This document shows, one piece after another, positions 8,078-16,764 of a stretch of DNA of 64,000 bases. The position numbers and the translations under genes were made by a program. The notes below the pieces were generated by a model. That model was not told the origin of the DNA. It was given only the letters and a program-made list of their open reading frames with translations, and did no database searches. This DNA comes from Exiguobacterium antarcticum DSM 14480. GTDB lineage: Bacteria; Bacillota; Bacilli; Exiguobacteriales; Exiguobacteriaceae. Numbering within the stretch: position 1 is the stretch's first letter; each line of letters begins with the position of its first letter. Location: positions 806,001 to 870,000 of the forward strand of contig NZ_JMKS01000003.1 of assembly GCF_000685865.1 (NCBI RefSeq). The letters run 5' to 3'.

Positions 8078-8827
8078 ATGAAAAAAGCACTAATTATTTT
8101 ATCGGTCGTCGTAAACGTCGTCCTCCTTGCCCTCTTACTAGGACGAAAGCCCATCGAGTTATTCGAATCCGCCTTTCCTGCAACGAGTACGCAACCGATT
8201 ACGACATTCCAATACACAAAAAATCCGAACTATGTCCGCTTGAATAGTCTCTTCCATACTTATCAATACCCAAAATCACCGAATGCTGTCATGTTAGGTG
8301 ATTCGATGACTAATTTTGGTGACTGGCGGATCTTGTTAGATGATCCGACAATCGTCAATTTCGGGATTCCGGGTGATACGACGGAAGGATTTTTAACTCG
8401 GCTTGATCTGATTGTCGAGATGAAACCAAAACGTGTTTTCTTAATGGGAGGCATCAATGACATCCGCCATTTCACGCCGATTCCGATAATTACGGAAAAC
8501 ATGACGACCATCGTGACGACACTCCGAAAAAATAACATCGATGTCGTCATTCAGTCAACGTTACCTGTCGCTCCTAAGTATTCCGATTCCGTTCGTGTCA
8601 ATCGGGAAGTCGAAGCTTTGAATCGGAATCTCGAACAGCTCGCAAAATCAGTCGACATGCCGTTCATCGACTTACGACCGACCTTGACCAACCAACAAGG
8701 TTATCTTCAGAACCGGATGACCTACGATGGTCTACATCTGGTTGGTGGTGGCTACTTGCGCTGGAGTGACGCCTTGAAGCCGTTTGCTGAACGTCTCCAA
8801 ATCACAGAAAATAAATCAACTCGATAA
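8078..8827 (+). CDS. SGNH/GDSL-family hydrolase with N-terminal membrane anchor
   Basis: This 249-residue protein has an N-terminal hydrophobic anchor (residues 2-22) and an extracellular SGNH domain. All blocks are present: block I GDSMTNFGDW with the nucleophile Ser, block II GIPGDTTEG with the oxyanion Gly, block III GGINDI with the Asn, and block V DGLH with Asp and His. Members are lipases, esterases or polysaccharide O-acetyl transferases/esterases. The start at 8078 is chosen because AAAGGA lies 11 bases upstream and the anchor begins there; longer in-frame starts run into the divergent gene. The neighbouring acyltransferase suggests a role in surface O-acylation. Confidence 0.88.
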   Translation: MKKALIILSVVVNVVLLALLLGRKPIELFESAFPATSTQPITTFQYTKNPNYVRLNSLFHTYQYPKSPNAVMLGDSMTNFGDWRILLDDPTIVNFGIPGDTTEGFLTRLDLIVEMKPKRVFLMGGINDIRHFTPIPIITENMTTIVTTLRKNNIDVVIQSTLPVAPKYSDSVRVNREVEALNRNLEQLAKSVDMPFIDLRPTLTNQQGYLQNRMTYDGLHLVGGGYLRWSDALKPFAERLQITENKSTR

Positions 8828-8868
8828 GATAACAATTTAAAAAGAGTTCGAGCGAACCCAAAAAAACA

Positions 8869-9129
8869 ATGCGCGATCCTTACTTTTTTCTTGATCAGTC
8901 GCCTTATTGTTTACCCTTGACATCGGGGTCTTTCACCAAACAAACAAAAATCGTCTTACTCAAGGAAGCTTGGACTGGTGTCTGGGTTGGTCTAGCGGTC
9001 ATCTTCGGAGGAAGGATGCTTGTCTCTGACTTCTACGAGAACCCGGTTTCGATTTCCCTTTCCGTACTCGTCATCAGTATCCTGTACAGTTTCTACCGGA
9101 CAAAAAAAGATACGTCAACCGACCTCTAA
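8869..9129 (+). CDS. Small hypothetical membrane protein
   Basis: This 86-residue protein has no recognised family. Two hydrophobic segments are visible, about 36-54 (TGVWVGLAVIFGGRMLV) and 61-78 (ISLSVLVISILYSFY), ending in a charged tail. The ribosome binding site is weak, and the start could be later. It follows the SGNH hydrolase by 41 bases with a terminator after it, so it may be the last gene of that transcript. Confidence 0.5.
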   Translation: MRDPYFFLDQSPYCLPLTSGSFTKQTKIVLLKEAWTGVWVGLAVIFGGRMLVSDFYENPVSISLSVLVISILYSFYRTKKDTSTDL

Positions 9130-9146
9130 GACAATAACTTCATGAC

Positions 9147-9184
9147 AAAAAGGGAGATTCCGATTTGAGGAACCTCCCTTTTTT
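9147..9184 (+). terminator. Hairpin terminator
   Basis: AAAGGGAG-A-TTCC pairs with GGAA-C-CTCCC and ends in TTTTTT. It terminates the upstream small membrane protein gene. Confidence 0.75.
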
Positions 9185-9218
9185 GACGTCCATCCCAAAA
9201 AATGAACCTCTATTTTTC

Positions 9219-9320
9219 TTAGTCTTCTTGGTTTTTGACACCCATGTACGCGGCGATGCTTGATGCTGAGAATACAGCGATTGCGACGATACCGACTGAA
9301 ATCCATACGACTTGATCCAT
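9219..9320 (-). CDS. 33-residue single-span membrane microprotein
   Basis: A short reading frame encodes MDQVVWISVGIVAIAVFSAS followed by SIAAYMGVKNQED. It has an excellent ribosome binding site (AAGGGGGAG, seven bases before ATG), a single transmembrane helix at about 5-26 and a charged C-terminus. I do not recognise the family. The size and topology are those of small regulatory or accessory subunits of membrane complexes. It stands alone, facing away from the downstream gene at 9499. Confidence 0.7.
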   Translation of the reverse strand: MDQVVWISVGIVAIAVFSASSIAAYMGVKNQED

Positions 9321-9498
9321 CTTTTCTCCCCCTTGTATGTAACCGTTCACTTTCTTTTTTTAGCGTACACGAAATTCGTCAAGAAAGAAACACATTTTCC
9401 ATGTCTAACGACTAGACGTTTCGGGAAAAAGTAACTATAGTAAAGGGACAACTATAAATTGTCAGAAAATTCGATTATTTAACAAGGAGGTGATTCTG

Positions 9499-9966
9499 AT
9501 GTCTACCCCAATTCTCACACCACGACTTATGATGCGACAACGAAGTATGATCAACTTTGGCTATTGGCTTGTCATCGGTCTCATTGGATGGACGATGCTC
9601 AGTTTCGTGACCGGACTTCGTGATACCCTTTCGAACCTTCCCTTCTATGAAAGTGTACCGCTTGCTCTAGCCGTCATCTTGATCACAGGGGTTGTCTTGA
9701 AAATGGCTCGGGATGAATGGTGGATTCGCTATCTCGATCGTCAAACTCAGTTTTACATCGGTCATGACACGGTTTTGACCTGGTGTCTCATCATCGACAG
9801 CATGTGGTTGATCCGCAAACCGATGCGCCGCGAACTCCGTCACCTTTATAAACACATCACACAAACCAAAACATCACAAGAAGCGATTGAAACGCTTGCC
9901 ACCCAACTTGTCGAACGTGGTGTCCTCATCGTCTATTCTCGTCCAAAAAGTGATCATCCTGCTTAA
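9499..9966 (+). CDS. Hypothetical protein with two membrane helices
   Basis: This 155-residue protein has no family I recognise. Two hydrophobic segments lie at about 18-40 (FGYWLVIGLIGWTMLSFVTG) and 52-70 (PLALAVILITGVVLKM). The remaining 85 residues are soluble and basic. AAGGAGG is eight bases before the chosen ATG, which excludes the upstream GTG. A TATAGT box lies about 65 bases upstream. Confidence 0.75.
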   Translation: MSTPILTPRLMMRQRSMINFGYWLVIGLIGWTMLSFVTGLRDTLSNLPFYESVPLALAVILITGVVLKMARDEWWIRYLDRQTQFYIGHDTVLTWCLIIDSMWLIRKPMRRELRHLYKHITQTKTSQEAIETLATQLVERGVLIVYSRPKSDHPA

Positions 9967-9968
9967 CG

Positions 9969-10018
9969 AAAAAAGGCATGGAACATCAGGACAATCCCTC
10001 CTGAATCCCATGCCTTTT
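9969..10018. terminator. Bidirectional terminator
   Basis: AAAAGGCATGG and CCATGCCTTTT pair around an inner stem (TCAGGA/TCCTGA). It separates the converging genes at 9499 and 10027. Confidence 0.8.
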
Positions 10019-10026
10019 GCGTGTCG

Positions 10027-10626
10027 TTACTGTTTAGCCAACCAGCTTGCTGCCGCCTCGATTGTCGGCATGACAAGTTGATGCCCATGATGCGACCATA
10101 TCACCTCAAGCTCCGCTCCAGCCTGTTCGAATAGTCGAGCCAGCTCCTCTGTTTCGGAAGCCGGGCAAATCGGATCATTCGATCCAGCTCCGATGAAAAT
10201 TCGGACTTCTGCGGACTCGGGTAAAGTCACACCACGTCGCGGGACCATCGGATGAAGCAGGATCGCCTGTTCAAACAACCGGTTTTCGAACATCATGTTC
10301 GCCGCGATGTTCGCTCCGTTCGAATAACCGACTGGTATGAGTTGATTGACGGAAAAACCATGCGTTTCACTTGATTCATGTAAAAAGGTGATGAGCCGTT
10401 CTGTCCGAAGCGCAAGATCTGCTTCGTCAAAGACCCCTTCTGCCAAGCGCTTGAAAAAACGGGGCATCCCGTTTTCCGTCACTTCGCCCCGGACCGACAA
10501 ATAGCCGGCATCTGGATGCAACAACGGGACCAGTCCAATCAGATCGCGTTCCGTCCCACCTGTTCCGTGTAACAATAAAAAAATCGGTGCGCCCGGTTGT
10601 TTCGCCGGTTCAAATAAATGAATCAT
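10027..10626 (-). CDS. mhqD: Alpha/beta hydrolase, MhqD-like carboxylesterase
   Basis: This 199-residue cytosolic alpha/beta hydrolase belongs to the phospholipase/carboxylesterase group. The oxyanion region is LLLHGTGG (17-24). The nucleophile is Ser102 in GYSNGAN, the acid is Asp151 in GSNDPICP, and the base is His182 in HHGHQL. The GYSNGAN form is characteristic of MhqD, which in Bacillus subtilis is induced by quinones under MhqR control. Here the promoter region holds overlapping inverted repeats typical of MarR-type operators, which supports repressor control. No MarR gene is adjacent. The substrate is not known. Confidence 0.78.
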   Translation of the reverse strand: MIHLFEPAKQPGAPIFLLLHGTGGTERDLIGLVPLLHPDAGYLSVRGEVTENGMPRFFKRLAEGVFDEADLALRTERLITFLHESSETHGFSVNQLIPVGYSNGANIAANMMFENRLFEQAILLHPMVPRRGVTLPESAEVRIFIGAGSNDPICPASETEELARLFEQAGAELEVIWSHHGHQLVMPTIEAAASWLAKQ

Positions 10627-10663
10627 ACAAGTCTCCCCTTCATTCTTCCTTACAAAACAATAA

Positions 10664-10688
10664 TAGTAACTAGTTTACTAAAAGTAAA
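10664..10688. promoter_or_regulatory. Overlapping dyads, candidate operator of the mhqD-like gene
   Basis: TAGTAA-CTAGT-TTACTA (10664-10680) is a perfect 6-5-6 inverted repeat. TTTACT-AAA-AGTAAA (10674-10688) is a second, overlapping perfect one. They lie 38-62 bases upstream of the mhqD-like start, where a promoter is expected. The repressor is inferred, not seen. Confidence 0.5.
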
Positions 10689-10803
10689 TATATATGCTTG
10701 ACTGGTTTCTTTCTTTGGAACCTTTACCCATTTTCTTCGTAGAAGTATTAGGAAACGAGGCGTGATACGTACGACCTATCTTGATGAAGGAGGACTAATC
10801 CCT

Positions 10804-11697
10804 ATGCTAGAAATTAAACAGATCACAAAACGGTTTGGAGCATTTACGGCTGTTGACGAACTGTCCTTTGAAGTACCGGAAGGACAAATTTTTGGTTTGC
10901 TGGGAGCGAACGGTGCCGGTAAGACGACGACGTTCCGGATGTTACTTGGTTTGCTGAAACCGACGGAAGGTTCGATTACGTGGAAAGGACAACCGATTCC
11001 CTTATCCAAAATTGGTTACCTCCCGGAAGAACGTGGTTTGTATCCGAAAATCCGCGTTGATGAACAATTGATTTTCTTAGCCGAGTTGCGTGACATGAAA
11101 CGAAAAGATGCGAAACAGTCCTTGCTCGACTGGCTGAACTACTTCCAGATTCCGCAGTATGAAAAGATGCGGGTCGAACAACTATCAAAAGGGAATCAGC
11201 AAAAAATTCAATTGATTTCCGCCGTCCTACATAAACCCGACTTATTGATTTTAGATGAACCGTTCAGCGGACTGGACCCCGTCAATGTCGAACAGTTAAA
11301 GACGGCCGTCCGTAAATTGACAGCAGAAGGCACGACCATCGTCTTCTCGAGCCACCGGATGGATCACGTCGAAGAACTATGCGAACATGTCGCGATTCTC
11401 GACCATGGAAAACCGGTCGTCGCGGGGTATCTCCCCGATATCAAAGCAGGCTACGGAAAGACACGTGTCTTATTGACGACAGATGCACCTCCGCTGTTAT
11501 GGGATGCGCTCCCCGGGATTCTTCAAGTCGAATCAGATGGAACCGGCCATAGCCTCCAAGTCGAATCAAAAGAAGCCGCCGATTCATTGTTACGTCATTT
11601 GATCACGGAAGGATTCCGTGTCGAACGATTCGTCTGGGATCAATTATCACTACAAGATATCTTCATCGAGGAGGTCGGAAAACGTTATGAACCATAA
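10804..11697 (+). CDS. yhaQ: ABC exporter ATP-binding protein, YhaQ/NatA-like
   Basis: This 297-residue ABC ATPase energises an ABC-2 type exporter. Visible are Walker A (GANGAGKTT, about 36-44), the signature LSKGNQQK, and Walker B LLILDEPFSGLDP. A C-terminal extension of about 80 residues follows the switch His (SSHRM), as in the YhaQ/NatA group. The start is set at the ATG preceded by GAAGGAGGA; an upstream in-frame ATG lacks a site. The gene overlaps the permease by 11 bases. Bacillus subtilis yhaQ-yhaP is a close match in size and order. The exported substrate (sodium, antibiotics) is not deducible. Confidence 0.85.
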   Translation: MLEIKQITKRFGAFTAVDELSFEVPEGQIFGLLGANGAGKTTTFRMLLGLLKPTEGSITWKGQPIPLSKIGYLPEERGLYPKIRVDEQLIFLAELRDMKRKDAKQSLLDWLNYFQIPQYEKMRVEQLSKGNQQKIQLISAVLHKPDLLILDEPFSGLDPVNVEQLKTAVRKLTAEGTTIVFSSHRMDHVEELCEHVAILDHGKPVVAGYLPDIKAGYGKTRVLLTTDAPPLLWDALPGILQVESDGTGHSLQVESKEAADSLLRHLITEGFRVERFVWDQLSLQDIFIEEVGKRYEP

Positions 11698-12889
11698 ATT
11701 CTTCACCTTGTATCGTTTCAGTCTGTTTCAAAAATTACGGGCTAAAAGTTTCCTGATTTCGACTGTCCTGATGATTATTTTTCTCGTCGGCTTCAGCAAT
11801 ATCGAACGGATCATCGATTGGTTCTCCGGTGATGACCCGAAAATCGCCGTGGTCAGTACACTCGATACCAACATCCTCCCTGTTTTAAAGGAAGTCGGGA
11901 TCAAAACGGCTATTACCGAAAAAGACTATACGCTCAAACAGTCGCGACAGGTCGTCGACAAAGGAACGTATGATGCGGTCGCTTTATTGTCCGATGATCC
12001 GTATCGTGTCACACTGATTAGTGCCAGTCCGGAGCAAGAGCTGCAAACACAGCTATCGACGGCCTTGAAGCAAGTCCGGGATCAGAAGATCATCACGGAG
12101 GCAGATGTCGATCCCGCTTTACTCGCGTCTCTCGCTGCTCCGATTGATGTCAAACAAGAATTGACGTCGACAGGTGGAAAAAGTGAAGATGAGTTGTTTG
12201 CAGCGTCCGCGCTTGTATATGTCCTGCTCTTTTTGATGTACTTCACGATCGCGATTTACGGGGGAATGATCGTGACGGAAATCGCGAATGAAAAATCATC
12301 ACGGGTCATGGAACTGTTGATTTCAGCAGCCAGTCCGATCCAACATATGCTCGCGAAAATCACGTCAATCGCAACCGTCAGTCTCATTCAGCTGTCGTTA
12401 CTCGTCGGAGTCGGTTATTACAGTGCACAAAGCAGCAGCCTGTTTGACCAGTTATCGCTTGATTCACTCAGCGTCAAGACGATTGTTTACTTGTTCGTCT
12501 TTTTCCTACTTGGTTATCTGCTCTATGCGACGTTACTCGCTGCACTCGGTTCACTGGTCAGTCGGGTCGAGGATGCTCAACAGGTGACGTTACCCGTCAT
12601 CATGTTGATTGTCGCAGCGTTCACCGTCTCCATCTTCAGCCTGAATGCTCCGACGAACCAAGCTGTCGTCATTTTGTCCTTTGTGCCCTTCTTCACCCCG
12701 ATGCTGATGTTCTTACGGGTCATGCTGACGGAAGTCCCGGTCTGGCAAGTAGCCTTATCGCTCGTCTTGATGGGAGTCAGCATCGCTCTTGCGCTCTTCG
12801 TCGGAACAAAGTTCTACCGCGGTGGCGTTCTATTCTACGGATCAAATCCATTAAAACAATTACGCCGTATTTTAGGTGGTCGCCAGTAG
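11687..12889 (+). CDS. yhaP: ABC-2 exporter permease, YhaP/NatB-like
   Basis: This 400-residue permease has one N-terminal helix (about 20-38), a large extracytoplasmic domain of about 140 residues, and then five or six membrane helices from about 175 on. The segment GGMIVTEIANEKSSRVMELLISAASP is the signature of the ABC-2 family. It pairs with the ATPase encoded just upstream. GAGGTCGG precedes the ATG, inside the ATPase gene. Confidence 0.85.
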   Translation: MNHKFFTLYRFSLFQKLRAKSFLISTVLMIIFLVGFSNIERIIDWFSGDDPKIAVVSTLDTNILPVLKEVGIKTAITEKDYTLKQSRQVVDKGTYDAVALLSDDPYRVTLISASPEQELQTQLSTALKQVRDQKIITEADVDPALLASLAAPIDVKQELTSTGGKSEDELFAASALVYVLLFLMYFTIAIYGGMIVTEIANEKSSRVMELLISAASPIQHMLAKITSIATVSLIQLSLLVGVGYYSAQSSSLFDQLSLDSLSVKTIVYLFVFFLLGYLLYATLLAALGSLVSRVEDAQQVTLPVIMLIVAAFTVSIFSLNAPTNQAVVILSFVPFFTPMLMFLRVMLTEVPVWQVALSLVLMGVSIALALFVGTKFYRGGVLFYGSNPLKQLRRILGGRQ

Positions 12890-12955
12890 TGGTTTACAAG
12901 ACGAACCGTTTCCGCTATCGTTAGGTGAGAAAAAGCCTTTAGGAGGAACTACGTT

Positions 12956-13387
12956 ATGCGGTCTCGTTTTTGGGCAGCGATTTTGTTTACAGCTGCCGCC
13001 ATCGTCTCGTCCCTTGTCATGTTTACGAAATTCCCGCAAGCAAGTGAGACATGGAAACTTGTCCTCGCTTACGGAGGGACGACATTTATCGTCAGTCTGT
13101 TTTATTGGTCCTTCGTCACTGTCCGAGTCCAATCTTCACGTCTATATGGAAGCTGGGTCGGTGTCTTTATTGGTGGGACGACGGTCTTGCTCGTCTGTGT
13201 CGCTCGTTTTCTGATTCGAGGAGACTTCATGATGATTTTCAAATGGCAGGCGATGCTTGGTAGCCTCACCTTGAACTTCGGTTATGTGGGGTGGGTCTTG
13301 ATCATTGCTAACGCCATCATCGGTTTCCTGATCGGACGGACACGACAACAAGTACGCCGTGCACCACGTCCTGCGCCACACCGTTAA
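12956..13387 (+). CDS. Hypothetical four-helix membrane protein
   Basis: This 143-residue protein has four likely membrane segments (about 5-24, 36-56, 68-88, 105-125) and a basic C-terminal tail (RTRQQVRRAPRPAPHR). It has a good AGGAGGA site and lies 66 bases after the yhaP stop, so it may be cotranscribed. I recognise no family. Confidence 0.7.
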   Translation: MRSRFWAAILFTAAAIVSSLVMFTKFPQASETWKLVLAYGGTTFIVSLFYWSFVTVRVQSSRLYGSWVGVFIGGTTVLLVCVARFLIRGDFMMIFKWQAMLGSLTLNFGYVGWVLIIANAIIGFLIGRTRQQVRRAPRPAPHR

Positions 13388-13400
13388 TTGATCATCTATC

Positions 13401-13437
13401 AAAAAACGCCGTCTCTTTCTCAAGAGATGGCGTTTTT
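13401..13437. terminator. Bidirectional terminator
   Basis: AAAAAACGCCGTCTCTT pairs with AAGAGATGGCGTTTTT around a 4-base loop, between converging genes. Confidence 0.85.
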
Positions 13438-13444
13438 CGTTCGG

Positions 13445-14074
13445 TCATTTCCGGTGATAGCGGGCACGATTGCTCGATTGACTGAACTTCGTGTAATAGG
13501 CGGTTTCCGGGACATCGAGTCCTTCCGTCAGACGGTTGAGGTACTCATCGAGTTGAAGCATCGTTGGTAGCTTATCCGTAAACAATTCAAACGTCTCGGT
13601 CGCTTCTTCACGCTTCAATTCCCCTGCTTCCATGACGGCTTCAACAAGCTCATGGAAAATCCGTTGCTCCGTCGCACTCATCGTCTGTTCGATTCGTTTG
13701 ACGTCTTCGTCATACATGAGATCAAATAAACGCATCCGCTCATCAAGCTGCTGTTCGATCATCGTCTCATCCTGCCCCATCGTCTGCTCGTAAGCTAATC
13801 GCATTTCTTCTAATGGCGTTTTTTCCTGCATAACGAACTTCAAGGACTCTCCGGTCCAGATATGCCGTGCCAAGTAACTCGAATCAATGTGCAACGCTTC
13901 CGCCAACGACTCGATATACGCTTTTGTTGGATATACTTCGCTTAATTCGGTGCGTCGAATGAAATAAGACGCGACCCCTAGATTTTTTGCCAACTGATCA
14001 ATCGAGATACCGGCTCGTTCTCGTAAGATGCGGATGCGGTCACCGTATCCCCGGTAAGGTGAATGGTCGAGCAT
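13445..14074 (-). CDS. XRE-family helix-turn-helix regulator
   Basis: This 209-residue protein has an XRE-type helix-turn-helix at about 10-70 (RIRILRERAGISIDQLAKNLGV...YIESLAEALHID). Residues 75-205 form an acidic helical domain with no recognised ligand motif. The gene lies 25 bases after bceB of module 1, same strand, so it is probably the last gene of that operon. A role in regulating the module is an inference from position only. Confidence 0.78.
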   Translation of the reverse strand: MLDHSPYRGYGDRIRILRERAGISIDQLAKNLGVASYFIRRTELSEVYPTKAYIESLAEALHIDSSYLARHIWTGESLKFVMQEKTPLEEMRLAYEQTMGQDETMIEQQLDERMRLFDLMYDEDVKRIEQTMSATEQRIFHELVEAVMEAGELKREEATETFELFTDKLPTMLQLDEYLNRLTEGLDVPETAYYTKFSQSSNRARYHRK

Positions 14075-14099
14075 GTTACCCCTCCTCGCTATGCTTTTA

Positions 14100-16034
14100 T
14101 CATACCCTTGAATCAGGTATCGGATACATCGAACTTTCGCACGATTTTTTAAGCAGATGACGTGGATAACGCACCCACAACGGCAAGATGCTGATTAGAT
14201 AACAAAACGTGACGATACCAATCCAAATCAACGATAGTTGCAGGAAGGGACCAATCTCCAAGGAAGACCCCGACAAGATGACTTGAAACAGCAACCAGGC
14301 ATGGAAAATCGAGATGAGGTAAGGAACCATCAGGACGGTTCCGTATTTAACGAACAAAAACACCTGGATGCTCCGTTTGCTGAAGCCAAGCGCAAACAAC
14401 GTCTTTAGTCGTTTTTGTTCCTGTTCGGCCGTCATCTGCATCCACACGTGTAGAAAACTCGCATTGATGACGAATAACCAGACCGTCAGTAGGATGACGA
14501 CAAACGAAACAAGACGAACGATCCGTATACCATCCAGTTCATCTTCCGTCTCATTGATCAGCTGATAAGGAGTAGCTATATCTTTTCCCAACTCGGCTTT
14601 CGACTGAATCTCCCGGACGATCGACATCCAGCTCGTCCAGCGGTCCGTTCCGTGATCTGTATAGGATGGCGTATCAAACACACGAATCCTTGCTACAGGA
14701 CGATTGAGTTCTGCAAATGCCTTGTCACTGACGACGAACAATGTTTCGATTCGATTATTGTAACCGAATAAGAGACCGTGTTCAGCCATCGGTTCCAAGA
14801 TATAGCCGGCTTGCTCCATCTCAGCTTTCGCTTTTTTCATCGTTGATGTGACTTCCTTGACTTGAACCGGTCGGGCTGGAATCAAAAATGTTTGTTGAGT
14901 CTTCAACAACGTACGTTGTTCATATCTAAGGTGTTTCATCAGCCGATTGTAGTCAGATAGCGGGATCACGTACCGGGTTTTAAAGGATTTGAGTCGCACC
15001 TCTTGTCGGTACTTATCCGGAAACGTCTTCGTCATCGTCTGGTCGATTTTCTTCGAACGGTCTGAAGGGGTGATTGATTCCTCATAATAAACGAGTCCGA
15101 ATTGATTTTGCGACGACAGGTCGAGTCCGATCAGTTGAAATATAAACACAAGTCCTACGGCCGACAAGGCACACGATGTTAAAATCGTTCCGAGCGCAAC
15201 GAGCGTACTATTCGTCCGTAATTGAATCGCGATTTCCGAAACAATCAGCTTCCGGATAGACAATCTCCGCGGGCGGTACAGTTTCATGAGCGTCGGGATG
15301 ACATGGCGGCAGAAAAAAAACGAACCGATGAAAATGACGAACGGGAAGACGATCAAAAAGACTTCTTGTCTCGTGAACGCCATGAAATAGCCATAAAAAA
15401 GAACAAGCATCGCTCCTATTTGAACGATGAGACTGAGTCGGACCCGAAAACGTGAACGGGTCCGGACGGGACGATCAGGTCGAAACCGATAAATCGCGAG
15501 GAAGGTCGCGATCAATAGAGCAAGTAATGCACCCGCAATCAAGACCAAAAAGGAGGTGATAGAAATCTCGATCGTCAACCGTGGGAGAAACATGACTTTT
15601 TCGATCGATAGTAACATCAATTTCGTCAAAACGACACCAAGCGTGATTCCGGCCGTAATCGCCAAGCCACCGACAATCAAAATCTCGATCATGAAGTATT
15701 TTAAAAAATGCGAAAATCTACTGCCGAGTGTCCGCATGATCCGTAAATCATTTTTCCGATGCTCAAGCATCGTGTAGGTCGTTGAATAGATAAATAGAAT
15801 ACTAAAAAATAAGATGATGACTTCTGCGATAAAAACAAAAAACATCGTCAATTCAATGACTTGATTGAGTTGACTTAAGACTTTGGCGATATTTTGAAAC
15901 GATTCGCTCACGACGAGATTCCAATAACTTGTCGCAATCGTCATCGCGACGATGATCGTCAAGGCATACCCATAATACAGACGTTGATAACGTTTGATAT
16001 TACGTAGGGCGTATTGCAGATAAGTGATGTTCAT
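14100..16034 (-). CDS. bceB: Bce-type ABC transporter permease, module 1
   Basis: This 644-residue FtsX-like permease has the BceB layout: helix 1 at about 18-38, two helices near 55-135, several more by 290, a large extracellular loop of roughly 190 residues (about 310-500), and three C-terminal helices. BceB-type proteins remove peptide antibiotics such as bacitracin from lipid-linked wall precursors and act as the sensor for a partner kinase. The start overlaps bceA by 35 bases. AGGAGGGG lies unusually close to this ATG, so coupling to bceA translation is likely. The specific antibiotic cannot be deduced. Confidence 0.87.
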   Translation of the reverse strand: MNITYLQYALRNIKRYQRLYYGYALTIIVAMTIATSYWNLVVSESFQNIAKVLSQLNQVIELTMFFVFIAEVIILFFSILFIYSTTYTMLEHRKNDLRIMRTLGSRFSHFLKYFMIEILIVGGLAITAGITLGVVLTKLMLLSIEKVMFLPRLTIEISITSFLVLIAGALLALLIATFLAIYRFRPDRPVRTRSRFRVRLSLIVQIGAMLVLFYGYFMAFTRQEVFLIVFPFVIFIGSFFFCRHVIPTLMKLYRPRRLSIRKLIVSEIAIQLRTNSTLVALGTILTSCALSAVGLVFIFQLIGLDLSSQNQFGLVYYEESITPSDRSKKIDQTMTKTFPDKYRQEVRLKSFKTRYVIPLSDYNRLMKHLRYEQRTLLKTQQTFLIPARPVQVKEVTSTMKKAKAEMEQAGYILEPMAEHGLLFGYNNRIETLFVVSDKAFAELNRPVARIRVFDTPSYTDHGTDRWTSWMSIVREIQSKAELGKDIATPYQLINETEDELDGIRIVRLVSFVVILLTVWLFVINASFLHVWMQMTAEQEQKRLKTLFALGFSKRSIQVFLFVKYGTVLMVPYLISIFHAWLLFQVILSGSSLEIGPFLQLSLIWIGIVTFCYLISILPLWVRYPRHLLKKSCESSMYPIPDSRV

Positions 16035-16764
16035 CCCCTCCTAATAGTGAAAGTGATTCGATGACACGCTGAAAGAAAACGCGCCGTGGTTCGTCCCGGA
16101 ACAACTCCGTCTGAATACTCCCGTCTTTTAAGAACAGAACATGGTTACAATAAGACGCAACCGTCGGATCATGGGTGACGATGACCATCGTCATCCCGGA
16201 TGCGTTTAATTCTGCCAACAGCTCCATGACGTGTTTCGTCGCCTGAAAATCAAGCGCTCCCGTCGGCTCATCCGCGAGCATCAAACGAGGGGCATGGATC
16301 AAGGCACGACCAATCGCGGTCCGTTGTCGTTGACCTCCAGAGACTTCATCGACCTGCTTATCCAGCAATTCATCAATTTGTAATCGTTTCGCGAGATGCT
16401 GCATTTCTTCTCGTGCTTCTTTCGTCTTTTTCGAACCGAGCATGAGCGGGACGAGCATGTTTTCAGCAACCGTCAACGAGTCGAGTAAGTTAAACTCCTG
16501 AAAGATGATGCCAAGCGTCTCACGACGAAACCGTGTCGTTTCTTTTCGTTTGAAGGTCGCTGTATCAATGCCTTCGATCAAAATCGAGCCCCAACTTGGT
16601 TGATCGAGGGTCGCGAGTAAGTTGATCAAGGTCGACTTCCCACTACCAGATGGTCCCATGACAGCGACCATCTCCCCTTCCTCGACCCGAAAATTGATAT
16701 CGGTCAACGGCTGTTCCGTCACTTTTCCGGGATAAACTTTCCCTAACTGCTTGACTTCAATCAT
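16000..16764 (-). CDS. bceA: Bce-type ABC transporter ATPase, module 1
   Basis: This 254-residue ATPase of the MacB/BceA group has Walker A GPSGSGKST (about 37-45), the signature VSGGQRQR and Walker B LMLADEPTGALD. The alanine-rich DEPTGALD form is typical of peptide-antibiotic exporters. It overlaps bceS by 8 bases at its start and bceB at its end. Together with bceB it makes one complete transporter. Confidence 0.9.
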   Translation of the reverse strand: MIEVKQLGKVYPGKVTEQPLTDINFRVEEGEMVAVMGPSGSGKSTLINLLATLDQPSWGSILIEGIDTATFKRKETTRFRRETLGIIFQEFNLLDSLTVAENMLVPLMLGSKKTKEAREEMQHLAKRLQIDELLDKQVDEVSGGQRQRTAIGRALIHAPRLMLADEPTGALDFQATKHVMELLAELNASGMTMVIVTHDPTVASYCNHVLFLKDGSIQTELFRDEPRRVFFQRVIESLSLLGGDEHHLSAIRPT

